From Rubrolithibacter danxiaensis (lineage in GTDB: Bacteria; Bacteroidota; Bacteroidia; Sphingobacteriales; Sphingobacteriaceae): 64,000 nt of DNA. Position numbers and translations under genes: made by a program. Each line of letters starts with the position of its first letter. The first letter of the stretch is position 1. The notes under the pieces were generated by a model. It saw only the letters and a list, made by a program, of their open reading frames with translations, ran no database searches and was not told the origin of the DNA. The stretch covers positions 62,001-126,000 of the forward strand of contig NZ_JBKOPS010000003.1 in assembly GCF_047272945.1 (NCBI RefSeq). Direction: 5' to 3'. Below, one piece after another: positions 1 to 8,277 of the stretch.

Positions 1-117
1 GTATATGGAATAGAATCAGACAAATATCATGTTAAAGGTGTTTTTGTGAATGCCTACGGTGTTTACTCGGACGACATAAGTGAAGACCTGTTAAAAAAAT
101 TAAATACGCCGGGCTAA
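1..117 (+). CDS. C-terminal end of an unidentified protein (truncated by window start)
   Basis: The first base opens an uninterrupted 38-codon reading frame that ends in TAA at 115-117, so this is the 3' end of a gene that begins upstream of the window. The tail ends in KKLNTPG. The fragment is too short to assign to a family. Its stop codon overlaps the TAG of the convergent proline dehydrogenase gene (shared bases 114-117). That tight tail-to-tail packing supports both frames being real. Confidence 0.6.
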   Translation, partial: VYGIESDKYHVKGVFVNAYGVYSDDISEDLLKKLNTPG

Positions 118-1319
118 GACTTCCGGCGTCTTTTTTTCTCCTTTATTATCAGCGACAATTCACGGCCCGTTTGCCCGGCAATTGATTTATTTTCTTCTGC
201 TCTCCTGAATAAATAAGGCATTACTGCCTTTACCGGACCATAAGGCACATATTTAGCTACATTATATCCGGCATTAGCAAGATTAAAACTGAGGTTATCA
301 CTCATTCCCAGCAATTGTGAGAAGTAAATATGCGGATGGTTGTGTGCCAATGCGTGCTTCTTCATGAGCTCTGTTAAAATCAGACAGCTATCCTCATTGT
401 GGGTTCCTGCTACTATAGCAACATGTGATAAGTTTTTTATACAGACATCGAGGGCTTTATTATAATCTGCGTCCGTGCTGGCTTTATCGTCCTGAATCGG
501 CGATCTGTAAGCAAGCTCTTTTGCCCGCATCCGCTCTTTTTCCATATAAGCGCCTCTTACCAGCTTGGCACCAAGTATAAAACCAAAATCGGCTGCAGTT
601 GCAATATCTTTTTCCAATGAATCCAGTTTATCCCGACGATACAATTGGTACGTATTAAAAACGATGGCATTTTCCCTGTTATAATAGCGCATCATCTCCA
701 GTGCAAGGTCATCAATTGTATTCTGTATCCAGCTTTCCTCTGCATCTATCATCACGGGTACATCAAACTCAAAAGCTGTCCGGCAGATGTAATTTACCCT
801 TGCCTTAACTTTAAAATATTCGGCCTGCTCTGCTGCGCTTAATTCTGCTCCTGTATTTACTTTTTGCAGCAGACTAAAGCGGGCAATACCTGTAAGTTTA
901 AATACGGTAAACGGAATGCGACTGTCGTGCTGAGCCCGTTTAATGGTGTGAATAATTTCTTCTGCAGTAGCGGTGAACGCCCGCTCGTCTTCCTCTCCTT
1001 CTACCGAATAATCCAAGATTGTCCCCACAGATCCTTTAGCCAGCTGCTGAATGGTGCGCTCACAATCCAGTATATTTTCGCCGCCGCAAAACTGCTCAAA
1101 AATTGTTTTTTTAATTACAGATATAACAGGAAGATTAAGGTTAAGTGCTAAATTAGTAAGCGGAATTCCGGTTTTTACCAGCAACGGACTGCCCATTATT
1201 TTAAATAGCCAGTAAGCTTTATTCAGTTCTTCATCGCTTTTATGTTTAAATGCAATTTCAGTATTATCAAAAGAAAGGATTTCAGAAGTTTCCGCTGCTC
1301 TAATCAAATTACCAGACAT
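114..1319 (-). CDS. Proline dehydrogenase (PRODH domain only)
   Basis: FAD enzyme that oxidises proline to pyrroline-5-carboxylate, the first step of proline catabolism. The 401-residue protein has the PRODH barrel signatures: SVGTILDYSVEG near residue 97, a DAEES strand near 192, KLVRGAYME near 252, and the substrate-binding YLFRRAEEN near 369 with the paired arginines that hold the proline carboxylate. It lacks the aldehyde dehydrogenase half of fused PutA, as is usual for the monofunctional bacteroidete enzyme. The ATG at 1317-1319 is the natural start. The gene stands alone, convergent with the fragment at 1-117 and divergent from the S4/aroB pair. The RRRKS basic tail is of no known importance. 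Confidence 0.9.
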   Translation of the reverse strand: MSGNLIRAAETSEILSFDNTEIAFKHKSDEELNKAYWLFKIMGSPLLVKTGIPLTNLALNLNLPVISVIKKTIFEQFCGGENILDCERTIQQLAKGSVGTILDYSVEGEEDERAFTATAEEIIHTIKRAQHDSRIPFTVFKLTGIARFSLLQKVNTGAELSAAEQAEYFKVKARVNYICRTAFEFDVPVMIDAEESWIQNTIDDLALEMMRYYNRENAIVFNTYQLYRRDKLDSLEKDIATAADFGFILGAKLVRGAYMEKERMRAKELAYRSPIQDDKASTDADYNKALDVCIKNLSHVAIVAGTHNEDSCLILTELMKKHALAHNHPHIYFSQLLGMSDNLSFNLANAGYNVAKYVPYGPVKAVMPYLFRRAEENKSIAGQTGRELSLIIKEKKRRRKS

Positions 1320-1376
1320 ACTGCAAAATTAGGTTTATCTGTTAACAACCATGTATCTATTTTGTAAGTTTGCAAC

Positions 1377-1583
1377 ATGATAGAGTTTGAACTTGAGGGA
1401 GAGTTTATTCCATTGATACAATTATTGAAAGCTACTAACCTGGTGCAAACCGGGGGTGAAGCACAGATAGTTGTTACGGAAGGTTTAGTAAAATATAACG
1501 GTCAGACGGATTACCGGAAACGCCTCAAGGTTAAACGTGGCGATACAGTAGAATTCGACAACAAAAAAATCCTTATTAAATAA
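1377..1583 (+). CDS. Small S4-domain RNA-binding protein (YbcJ/YaaA type)
   Basis: A 68-residue protein that is essentially one S4 RNA-binding fold. The core LLKATNLVQTGGEAQ, a later YNGQ turn and the KRGDTVEF strand match small stand-alone S4 proteins that bind structured RNA; the biological target is not known. The stop at 1581-1583 is one base from the aroB start, so the two genes are probably co-transcribed. A TAAGTTTG element (1365-1372), which fits the bacteroidete -7 consensus, lies only a few bases before the ATG. If it is used, the message would be almost leaderless. Confidence 0.8.
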   Translation: MIEFELEGEFIPLIQLLKATNLVQTGGEAQIVVTEGLVKYNGQTDYRKRLKVKRGDTVEFDNKKILIK

Positions 1584-1584
1584 T

Positions 1585-2652
1585 ATGCAGCCTATTGCAA
1601 GCAACGGTTATTCTGTTTTTTTCGATAATTCTTTACAGGAGGTTAAAAATTTTATCGACAACTCCAATTACTCTAAAATATTTTTTTTAACGGATAGAAA
1701 TACCGGAGAACATTGTTTGCCGCTAATTCACAAACACCTTCCCGACCTGATGAATTACGACATTATTGAGGTGGACCCCGGCGAAGAAAACAAGAATATT
1801 GATTTTTGTATTGGAGTTTGGAACATGCTGCTTGATTTTGGTGCCGATCGCAACAGCTTGCTGATAAACCTGGGCGGCGGCGTAGTTACCGATATGGGTG
1901 GTTTTGCGGCTTCAACCTTTAAACGCGGGATTGATTTTGTTCAGATCCCTACTACCCTCCTGTCACAGGTTGATGCTTCTGTTGGCGGAAAAACCGGCAT
2001 TGATTTAGGAACTGTTAAAAACATTATTGGTACGTTCACCCAGCCCAAAGCTGTTTTTGTATCCACCGAATTTTTGAACACCCTGGATAACAGGCAGCTG
2101 ATTTCGGGTTTTGCTGAAGTTATTAAACACGGCTTGATATTCGACAAAGATTATTTTAACAGGTTAAAAGACGTCAACCCGGCAACTATCACTATGGTAG
2201 ATATCTATCATTCTGTAATGATTAAAAACCAGGTTGTAACTGTCGATCCACACGAGAAAGGTTTGAGAAAGATCTTAAACTTCGGACATACTATCGGGCA
2301 TGCTATAGAAAGCTATTCCCTCTCAAACGATGCCGACCCGTTACTACATGGAGAAGCAATTGCCGTGGGAATGATCTGCGAAAGCTATTTATCCTATAAA
2401 ATAAACAACCTTCATATCGATGAGCTGAACCTCATCGTTCAGGCAATACGGTCAATATTTCCGGATTATTCTTTTGAAAAATCCATTTATCCTCACGTGC
2501 TGGCTTTTATGCAGAACGACAAGAAGAACAGCAATGGAAAAATTGGTTTCGCGTTACTGAATACCATAGGAAAATGCGATTACAACATTTATCCTGCAGA
2601 AGAATACATTACCGACAGTCTGAACTTTTATTATAACTTATTGAACGATTAA
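1585..2652 (+). CDS. aroB: 3-dehydroquinate synthase
   Basis: Converts DAHP to 3-dehydroquinate, the second step of the shikimate pathway, using NAD and a divalent metal. At 355 residues it has the usual family length. Diagnostic motifs are the nucleotide-binding NLGGGVVTDMGGF, the PTTLLSQVDASVGGKTGID block, GFAEVIKHG, and the metal-ligand histidines in LNFGHTIGHAIE and LLHGEAIAVG. The ATG lies one base after the S4 gene. The rest of the aromatic genes follow after a 222-bp gap containing the attenuator, so aroB is probably on a separate transcript that is not under that control. Confidence 0.95.
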   Translation: MQPIASNGYSVFFDNSLQEVKNFIDNSNYSKIFFLTDRNTGEHCLPLIHKHLPDLMNYDIIEVDPGEENKNIDFCIGVWNMLLDFGADRNSLLINLGGGVVTDMGGFAASTFKRGIDFVQIPTTLLSQVDASVGGKTGIDLGTVKNIIGTFTQPKAVFVSTEFLNTLDNRQLISGFAEVIKHGLIFDKDYFNRLKDVNPATITMVDIYHSVMIKNQVVTVDPHEKGLRKILNFGHTIGHAIESYSLSNDADPLLHGEAIAVGMICESYLSYKINNLHIDELNLIVQAIRSIFPDYSFEKSIYPHVLAFMQNDKKNSNGKIGFALLNTIGKCDYNIYPAEEYITDSLNFYYNLLND

Positions 2653-2715
2653 TAAATTCAAGAAAAACACGAAATAATTTTTTTCTGATTTTTTTCCGGA
2701 ATTTATTTTTTAGTG

Positions 2716-2723
2716 TATATTTG
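2716..2723 (+). promoter_or_regulatory. Predicted -7 promoter element for the pheA leader transcript
   Basis: TATATTTG matches the bacteroidete -7 consensus TAnnTTTG exactly. A weak TTTC stands in for the -33 TTTG about 19 bases upstream. Transcription would start near 2730, leaving about ten bases before the leader-peptide ATG at 2740. That is the arrangement expected for ribosome-mediated attenuation. Confidence 0.55.
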
Positions 2724-2739
2724 GCGCTGTAAAAACAAG

Positions 2740-2805
2740 ATGATCACAGCAAAAACATATTGGTTCGGATATTTTTACTTTTACTTTAGTAAGAGTCGGG
2801 ACTAG
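2740..2805 (+). CDS. Aromatic leader peptide of the pheA attenuator
   Basis: A 21-codon open frame from ATG 2740 to TAG 2803-2805. Codons 7-16 read YWFGYFYFYF: four Tyr, one Trp and four Phe in ten codons, then SKSRD and the stop. This run lies directly before a terminator and before genes for phenylalanine and shared aromatic synthesis. The peptide therefore looks like the sensor of charged tRNA-Phe and tRNA-Tyr, not a functional product. The stop codon overlaps the RNA segment (2797-2803) that can form the antiterminator, so a ribosome that finishes the peptide would mask it. Confidence 0.85.
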   Translation: MITAKTYWFGYFYFYFSKSRD

Positions 2806-2865
2806 TATGCTTTAGTTTAAGAACTTATAGTGAAAGTCCCGGAAGTAAGCCGGGACTTTTTTTTT
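2797..2865 (+). terminator. Attenuator: antiterminator segment and intrinsic terminator before pheA
   Basis: The terminator stem AGTCCCGG (2835-2842) pairs with CCGGGACT (2850-2857) around a 7-base loop and runs into nine T residues (2857-2865). An upstream CGGGACT (2797-2803) at the end of the leader peptide is complementary to AGTCCCG (2835-2841) and can pull apart the terminator. Predicted logic: stalling at Tyr/Phe codons frees 2797-2803 to pair with 2835-2841, and transcription reads through. Fast translation to the stop codon covers that segment, and the terminator forms. Confidence 0.85.
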
Positions 2866-2874
2866 AACAAGAAA

Positions 2875-3705
2875 ATGGACAAAAAAAGAGTTGCCATACA
2901 AGGAATAAAAGCTTCTTTTCACGAAGAAGCGGCCTTCAAGTTTTTTGGAGAAAACATTCAAACGATTGAATGTAACTCCTTTAAGCAAACCTGCGAAGTT
3001 TTAAAGCAGAAGAAGGCTGATTTTGTTGTAATGGCTATTGAAAACTCCATTGCCGGAAGCCTGCTTCCAAACTATACCTTGCTTCGCGATTACCATTTTT
3101 CCGTTATCGGCGAAGTTTACCTCCCTATCCAGCTGCATTTGCTGGCTTTACCCGGCGTAACATTTGAGCAGGTAAAAAGAGTGGAGTCGCACCCGATAGC
3201 AATTCGTCAGTGTATCGACTTTTTTGATGAATACCCCCATTTAAATGTGGTAGAAAGCACAGATACCGCGGCTTGCGCAAAAAGAATTCGTGATGAGGAA
3301 TTAACAGATACCGTTGCTATCGCCAACAGCCTCGCCGCCAAAACGTATGGCCTCGAAATCCTCGAACGACGTATCGAATCCAACAAGAAAAATTATACCC
3401 GCTTTTTAATCTTAACCGACAATAAAGACTCGGAGATTAAGGATAGCAACAAAGCTTCCCTTTCGTTCCAGGTTATTGATGAGGTAGGTTCCCTGGCTAA
3501 AGTGCTTAATATTTTTGCCGATGGCCATATTAACCTGAGCAAAATTCAGTCTATGCCGGTGCTCGGGCAACGAAATCAGTATAATTTTTATGTGGATATT
3601 GAATGGGATAAAAGAGAAAATTACGAAGAAGCGATACGGAAAATTTTAAGATATACCATCAACTTCACCATTATGGGTGAATATAAAAAGAACGATGAAG
3701 TTTAA
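2875..3705 (+). CDS. pheA: Prephenate dehydratase with ACT domain
   Basis: Converts prephenate to phenylpyruvate in phenylalanine synthesis. The 276-residue product has a prephenate dehydratase domain (about residues 5-180) with MAIENSIAGS near 53 and the catalytic NYTRFLIL near 173. A C-terminal ACT domain (about 193-270) has DEVGSLAKVL, the expected phenylalanine-sensing turn. No chorismate mutase domain is fused here; that activity is on the next gene. I chose ATG 2875. An in-frame GTG at 2830 would put the terminator hairpin inside the coding region and is not credible. It is regulated by the attenuator just upstream. Confidence 0.93.
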   Translation: MDKKRVAIQGIKASFHEEAAFKFFGENIQTIECNSFKQTCEVLKQKKADFVVMAIENSIAGSLLPNYTLLRDYHFSVIGEVYLPIQLHLLALPGVTFEQVKRVESHPIAIRQCIDFFDEYPHLNVVESTDTAACAKRIRDEELTDTVAIANSLAAKTYGLEILERRIESNKKNYTRFLILTDNKDSEIKDSNKASLSFQVIDEVGSLAKVLNIFADGHINLSKIQSMPVLGQRNQYNFYVDIEWDKRENYEEAIRKILRYTINFTIMGEYKKNDEV

Positions 3706-3743
3706 TTAAGTAACAGAGTAAAAATCAAAATAAATTAAAAGAC

Positions 3744-4853
3744 ATGAAACTAAGTCTTCCCATCGAGCCTTTATCAAATTGGTTAAAGCCTCAAAACCCA
3801 AATGAGCCATTAATTATTGCTGGCCCTTGCAGTGCAGAAACAGAAGAACAGCTTTTAGTTACAGCACGCCAATTGGCACAAACAGGAAAAATTTCAGCTA
3901 TCCGTGCCGGAATCTGGAAACCCAGAACTCGTCCCGGAGAATTTGAAGGCATTGGCAGCATTGGTTTACAATGGTTAAAAAAGGTTAAAGAAGAAACTGG
4001 TTTACCAACAACTGTTGAAGTTGCAAACGCAAAACACGTTGAAGAAGCTCTAGCAGCGGGAGTAGATATCCTTTGGGTAGGTGCCCGTTCAACGGTTAAT
4101 CCATTCACTGTTCAGGAAATTGCTGATGCTCTTAGAGGTGTTGACATCCCCGTAATGGTTAAAAATCCTGTAAATCCCGATCTTTCTTTATGGATTGGAG
4201 CTTTGGAAAGAATTAACGGAGCCGGTATTACCAAGCTTGCCGCTATTCAACGCGGATTTTCTTCTTTCGAAAAAAGCGCCTTCAGGAATGAACCTATGTG
4301 GGAGCTGGCCATCCAGTTGAAAACTCAATGCCCTGAACTGCCAATTATTTGCGATCCGAGCCATATTTGCGGAAACCGTGAACTTATTCCTTACATTTCA
4401 CAAAAAGCACTTGACCTGGATATGCAGGGTTTGATGATCGAGTCTCACCTGGATCCTTCTACTGCATGGACCGATGCAAAACAACAATTAACTCCGGGGG
4501 CACTCGCAGATCTTATCAGCCACCTGACTCTTCGTCATGCTGAGCCTCAAAGCGCCGTAGTTTCTGATAAATTAGCGGAACTGCGTAAGCAAATTGACAA
4601 AATCGACGATCAGATCATTCAGAAAATGGCCGAACGTATGCAGATCGTAGCTAAAATCGGCGAATACAAAAGAGATAACGACCTTACTATTTTACAGGTA
4701 AACCGCTGGGACGAGATTATGCACAAACGTGCTGACTTTGCAAAAGCATTAAAACTCGATTTAGACTTTACCTCTAAATTATTAGAATTGATTCACAACG
4801 AATCTATCCGTAAACAAACGGAAATTATGAACAAAAAAACAGTTGAAGCTTAA
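3744..4853 (+). CDS. Bifunctional DAHP synthase / type II chorismate mutase
   Basis: Combines the first step of the shikimate pathway (PEP plus erythrose 4-phosphate to DAHP) with conversion of chorismate to prephenate. The N-terminal barrel (about residues 15-265) is of the KDO8P-synthase-like type I-beta kind, with AGPCSAE at 26-32, the KPRTRPGEF substrate loop and DPSHICGNRE. The C-terminal helical AroQ domain (about 275-360) shows LRKQIDKIDDQIIQKMAER and the KIGEYKR helix. This fusion order is the standard bacteroidete form and usually gives prephenate feedback on DAHP synthase. It sits 38 bases after pheA and one base into aroA. Confidence 0.93.
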   Translation: MKLSLPIEPLSNWLKPQNPNEPLIIAGPCSAETEEQLLVTARQLAQTGKISAIRAGIWKPRTRPGEFEGIGSIGLQWLKKVKEETGLPTTVEVANAKHVEEALAAGVDILWVGARSTVNPFTVQEIADALRGVDIPVMVKNPVNPDLSLWIGALERINGAGITKLAAIQRGFSSFEKSAFRNEPMWELAIQLKTQCPELPIICDPSHICGNRELIPYISQKALDLDMQGLMIESHLDPSTAWTDAKQQLTPGALADLISHLTLRHAEPQSAVVSDKLAELRKQIDKIDDQIIQKMAERMQIVAKIGEYKRDNDLTILQVNRWDEIMHKRADFAKALKLDLDFTSKLLELIHNESIRKQTEIMNKKTVEA

Positions 4854-6118
4854 TGAGTTCAGAAAGTATAAGCCTTTCTAAAAAAGAAGCAACAAGTTTC
4901 GGTACTGTTCGGCTTACCGGTTCTAAAAGCGAATGCAACCGTGCACTGATTCTAAACGCATTGAGTAAAGGGATTGTTCAGGTGGAAAACGTATCATCTG
5001 CGGATGATACGGTTACACTTGATACAATATTAAAGGACTTGAGGAATTCCGGCTCACAAACTAAAAATCCGGCAACTCAAATTGTAGATATCGGCCCTGC
5101 CGGTACCGCCATGCGCTTTCTTACCGCTTTTCTTTCAGTAACAGGCCAGGAAGTTATCATCACCGGTACCGAACGGATGAAACAACGGCCTATTGGCTTG
5201 TTAGTAGATGCCTTAAGAGATCTGGGAGCAGAAATTACCTATACCGAAAAGGATGGATTTCCTCCATTGAAGTTCAGTAAAAACTTCAGCCAGAAGAAAA
5301 GACAGGTACAGTTAAAAGGGAATGTAAGTTCTCAATACATCACAGCTTTACTGCTTGTTGCCCCCACCCTTCCCTTGGGCCTGGAACTGGAAATTATCGG
5401 CGAGCTTACTTCAAAACCTTATGTGGAAATGACGCTTGCTATGCTTACTGAAACCGGAATCGGCTATTCGTGGAAGGGATCTGTTATTGATATTCCGCAG
5501 CAGCCTTTCAAAACATCAACTCTTACAGTTGAGCCAGACTGGAGTGCAGCGTCTTACTGGTATTCAATTGCTGCATTGTCTGACACCGCCGAGATTGACC
5601 TTCCTTTTTTAAAGCAGAACAGCCTGCAGGGAGACAGTGCGATAGCCCGGATTATGGAAAGCTTCGGAATCAGGTCTGAATTTTATGACAAAGGTGTTAA
5701 GATTTCAAAGCACCCAAAAGAAATAACCGAAACCTTTTTTGATTTTAAGGATTGCCCTGATCTTGCGCAAACTGTTGTTGTTTGCTGTGCAGCCTTAGGC
5801 CATAATGCTTCTTTTACCGGTTTAGAAACTTTAAAAATCAAAGAAACCGACCGGGTGAAGGCGCTGCAGAACGAGCTTGCAAAAATTGGAGTCCGTTTTA
5901 CCGAAAATAATCAAACGTATCACCTGGATTGTTCAGGGCTACATTTTCCCGATACGGTTACCATTGCAACATACGAAGATCACCGCATGGCGATGGCTTT
6001 TGCTCCGCTGGCTTTAAAAATCAGCAAAGTGATAATCGAAGACCCTAAAGTAGTAGGTAAATCATACCCGGCTTTCTGGAACCACCTGGAATCGGTAGGG
6101 TTTGTTATTAAAAGTTAA
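4853..6118 (+). CDS. aroA: 3-phosphoshikimate 1-carboxyvinyltransferase (EPSP synthase)
   Basis: Joins PEP to shikimate 3-phosphate. It has 421 residues with recognisable family blocks: GSKSECNRA with the substrate lysine near residue 24, GPAGTAMRFLTAF (the usual NAGTA loop reads PAGTA here), RMKQRPIG, NVSSQYITALLL, the KETDRVKAL block and YEDHRMAMAFAPLAL near the C-terminus. The ATG overlaps the stop of the preceding gene by one base (TAATG), a strong sign of translational coupling. I cannot judge glyphosate sensitivity class from sequence alone, although the PAGTA variation lies in the loop that matters. Confidence 0.93.
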   Translation: MSSESISLSKKEATSFGTVRLTGSKSECNRALILNALSKGIVQVENVSSADDTVTLDTILKDLRNSGSQTKNPATQIVDIGPAGTAMRFLTAFLSVTGQEVIITGTERMKQRPIGLLVDALRDLGAEITYTEKDGFPPLKFSKNFSQKKRQVQLKGNVSSQYITALLLVAPTLPLGLELEIIGELTSKPYVEMTLAMLTETGIGYSWKGSVIDIPQQPFKTSTLTVEPDWSAASYWYSIAALSDTAEIDLPFLKQNSLQGDSAIARIMESFGIRSEFYDKGVKISKHPKEITETFFDFKDCPDLAQTVVVCCAALGHNASFTGLETLKIKETDRVKALQNELAKIGVRFTENNQTYHLDCSGLHFPDTVTIATYEDHRMAMAFAPLALKISKVIIEDPKVVGKSYPAFWNHLESVGFVIKS

Positions 6119-6182
6119 ACGTTGAAAGTTTAAAGATGAAAAGTATTAGAATAAATTTCAACCTTTGTTTTACTTCAACGTT
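6118..6182. repeat. Intergenic inverted repeat between aroA and aroC
   Basis: AACGTTGAA (6118-6126) and TTCAACGTT (6174-6182) face each other across 47 bases. They are followed by a pyrimidine-rich run of TCTCAAAT-type repeats up to the aroC ATG. There is no T run, so it is not an intrinsic terminator. The 15-mer GTTGAAAGTTTAAAG at 6121-6135 recurs exactly at 11516-11530 in this window, which suggests a dispersed intergenic repeat family. Confidence 0.45.
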
Positions 6183-6237
6183 CAATCATCCTACTTCCGG
6201 TCTCAAATCTCAAATCTAACTTCTTATATCTCAACTC

Positions 6238-7332
6238 ATGGCAGGAAATTCTTTCGGACAAGTATTCAGAATCACCACTTTTGGAGAATCACACGGTGCA
6301 GCAATTGGTGTAATAATTGATGGTTGCCCTCCAAATATTTACATAGATGAGGCTTTTATACAATCAGAATTAGATAAACGTAAACCCGGACAATCACGTA
6401 TCACTACCCAGAGAAAGGAAAGTGACGAGTTTCAGATCCTGTCGGGGATATTTGAAGGAAAAAGTACCGGTACTCCCTTAACTTTCTTAATTCCGAATGC
6501 TGACCAGAAATCGAAAGACTACGACCATAATAAAGATATTTTCCGTCCTTCACATGCCGATTATACGTACCAGCAGAAATACGGAATCCGCGATCACCGT
6601 GGAGGCGGACGCTCTTCGGCAAGGGAAACAGCTGCCCGTGTAGCTGCCGGAGCCGTAGCAAAACTTGTTTTAAAACAGGCGGGAATTGAAATCTTTGCGC
6701 ATGTTTCCTCTGCGGGAAAAATTGATTCGCCCAACCTGGATATAACGTCCATTGATGAACTGACAGCAATCCGCGAAAGCAATATTGTACGCTGTGCAGA
6801 TCCGGCAACAGCGCATCAGATGATCGAACTGATTGAAGAAGTACGTAAGGCGGGTGATACGATTGGCGGCAAGATCTCCTGTATTATCAGGAATTGTCCG
6901 GTCGGCTTGGGCGAACCGGTTTTCGACAAGCTGCATGCCGACCTTGGAAAAGCCATGCTGAGTATCAATGCAGTACATGGTTTTGAATATGGATCCGGCT
7001 TCGCCGGCAGCGAAATGCGTGGCTCAGAGCACAACGACATTTTTACTCCCAAATCAGAATTATCCGAAGTAAGAACACTCACCAACTTTTCCGGCGGTAT
7101 TCAGGGTGGTATTTCCAACGGCATGGACATTACATTTAAAGTCGCTTTTAAGCCGGTGGCTACCATTATGCAAAATCAGCAAACGGTAAATATTGACGGA
7201 GAAGCGGCAGAGATAAAAGGTAAAGGCCGCCACGATCCCTGTGTTGTACCGCGTGCCGTTGCCATTGTAGAAGCAATGGCTGCCCTGGTAATTGCAGATC
7301 ATCTCCTTCGTAACAAGGCTATTAATATTTAA
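6238..7332 (+). CDS. aroC: Chorismate synthase
   Basis: FMN-dependent enzyme making chorismate from EPSP, the last shared aromatic step. At 364 residues it is family length. Motifs include the N-terminal GQVFRITTFGESHG (7-20), RPSHADYTYQQKYGIRDHRG (103-122) followed by GGRSSARETAARVA, and the late KGRHDPCVVPRAV block near 328. ATG 6238 gives the canonical start. It follows aroA after 119 bases with an inverted repeat but no terminator, so it is likely the last gene of the attenuated aromatic operon. Confidence 0.95.
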   Translation: MAGNSFGQVFRITTFGESHGAAIGVIIDGCPPNIYIDEAFIQSELDKRKPGQSRITTQRKESDEFQILSGIFEGKSTGTPLTFLIPNADQKSKDYDHNKDIFRPSHADYTYQQKYGIRDHRGGGRSSARETAARVAAGAVAKLVLKQAGIEIFAHVSSAGKIDSPNLDITSIDELTAIRESNIVRCADPATAHQMIELIEEVRKAGDTIGGKISCIIRNCPVGLGEPVFDKLHADLGKAMLSINAVHGFEYGSGFAGSEMRGSEHNDIFTPKSELSEVRTLTNFSGGIQGGISNGMDITFKVAFKPVATIMQNQQTVNIDGEAAEIKGKGRHDPCVVPRAVAIVEAMAALVIADHLLRNKAINI

Positions 7333-7554
7333 AAGAAAAAGATTAATAGGCTACAATAAAATATCAAAATAGCTGTTTTAAAGAGAAAAGAAGGAAATAG
7401 CTGCCATGAAAATCTTACATCTAATTAAATTACCCGATTTTATCAGTAACAATTTAAAATTAAGCTGGATCGTTTATTGGTTTAACCGCTAATTACTGCC
7501 CATGAAAAAGTAGTTAGCGTCGCTCACATCCGGCAAGGTGCTTAACCCTTCCAA

Positions 7555-8223
7555 ATGCTTCAACTAATTACTACCGGCGACGGCTCGAAAACGTTATTTA
7601 ACCCTGAAATAGGCGAAAATTATCATTCGAAACACGGCGCACTGCAGGAAAGCCGACATGTATTTCTAAAGTCCGGACTCGTCTTTTTTCTTTCGGCCAA
7701 TCCTGTTAAAACTGTTCATGTCCTGGAAATAGGATTCGGAACAGGATTGAATTTTCTCCTAACGGCAGAATATTGCACTCAAAATCAAATCCAACTCCAC
7801 TACACAGGCATTGAAGCCTTTCCGTTAAGCGAAACCCTTATAGCCGCTACTGATTACAACCAGTATATTTCTCCGGAAATATGGGAATCTTTTCTGCATA
7901 TATATCCTGATTCTTTAACCCGGCAGCAGAATTTAAACAACTGCGTACAACTTCAAATTGCGCATACCTCCTTACTGAACTTTAAAAGCCACAACTTTTT
8001 TGATGTGCTGTATTTTGATGCCTTCGCGGCCGTGCATCAGCCCGAGATGTGGACAAACGAAGCCCTGAGCAGCGCATGCACCAATTTAAAGAAAGGTGGA
8101 GTATTTGTTACTTACGCGATAACAGGCAACCTGAAGCGCAGCATGAAATCCCTGGGCTTTGGTATTGAAAAGGCACCCGGAGCCCCCGGAAAAAGAGAAA
8201 TGCTGCGGGCAACAAAATTATAA
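7555..8223 (+). CDS. mnmD: tRNA (mnm5s2U34) methyltransferase, MnmC methyltransferase domain (MnmD)
   Basis: S-adenosylmethionine-dependent enzyme that completes the mnm5 group on uridine 34 of certain tRNAs. The protein has 222 residues. The Rossmann motif VLEIGFGTGLNFLLT lies at about 56-70, YFDAFAAVHQPEMW near 153 is the family's DAF(A) signature, and KAPGAPGKREML near the end is the conserved C-terminal block. It corresponds to the methyltransferase half of E. coli MnmC without the FAD oxidase half, which is common outside proteobacteria. It is separated from aroC by 222 bases that contain no convincing gene. Confidence 0.88.
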   Translation: MLQLITTGDGSKTLFNPEIGENYHSKHGALQESRHVFLKSGLVFFLSANPVKTVHVLEIGFGTGLNFLLTAEYCTQNQIQLHYTGIEAFPLSETLIAATDYNQYISPEIWESFLHIYPDSLTRQQNLNNCVQLQIAHTSLLNFKSHNFFDVLYFDAFAAVHQPEMWTNEALSSACTNLKKGGVFVTYAITGNLKRSMKSLGFGIEKAPGAPGKREMLRATKL

Positions 8224-8277
8224 ATCCTTGTTTTTTAAATTAAAAAATTCCCATATTTAGAATATTAATTAAAGAGT

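Noticed and set aside
2830..2874. N-terminal extension of pheA from a GTG codon
   Set aside because: It is encoded by the attenuator terminator and T run; the family N-terminus starts at ATG 2875.
6118..6182. Terminator between aroA and aroC
   Set aside because: The inverted repeat has a 47-base loop and no T run, so aroC is more likely in the same transcript.
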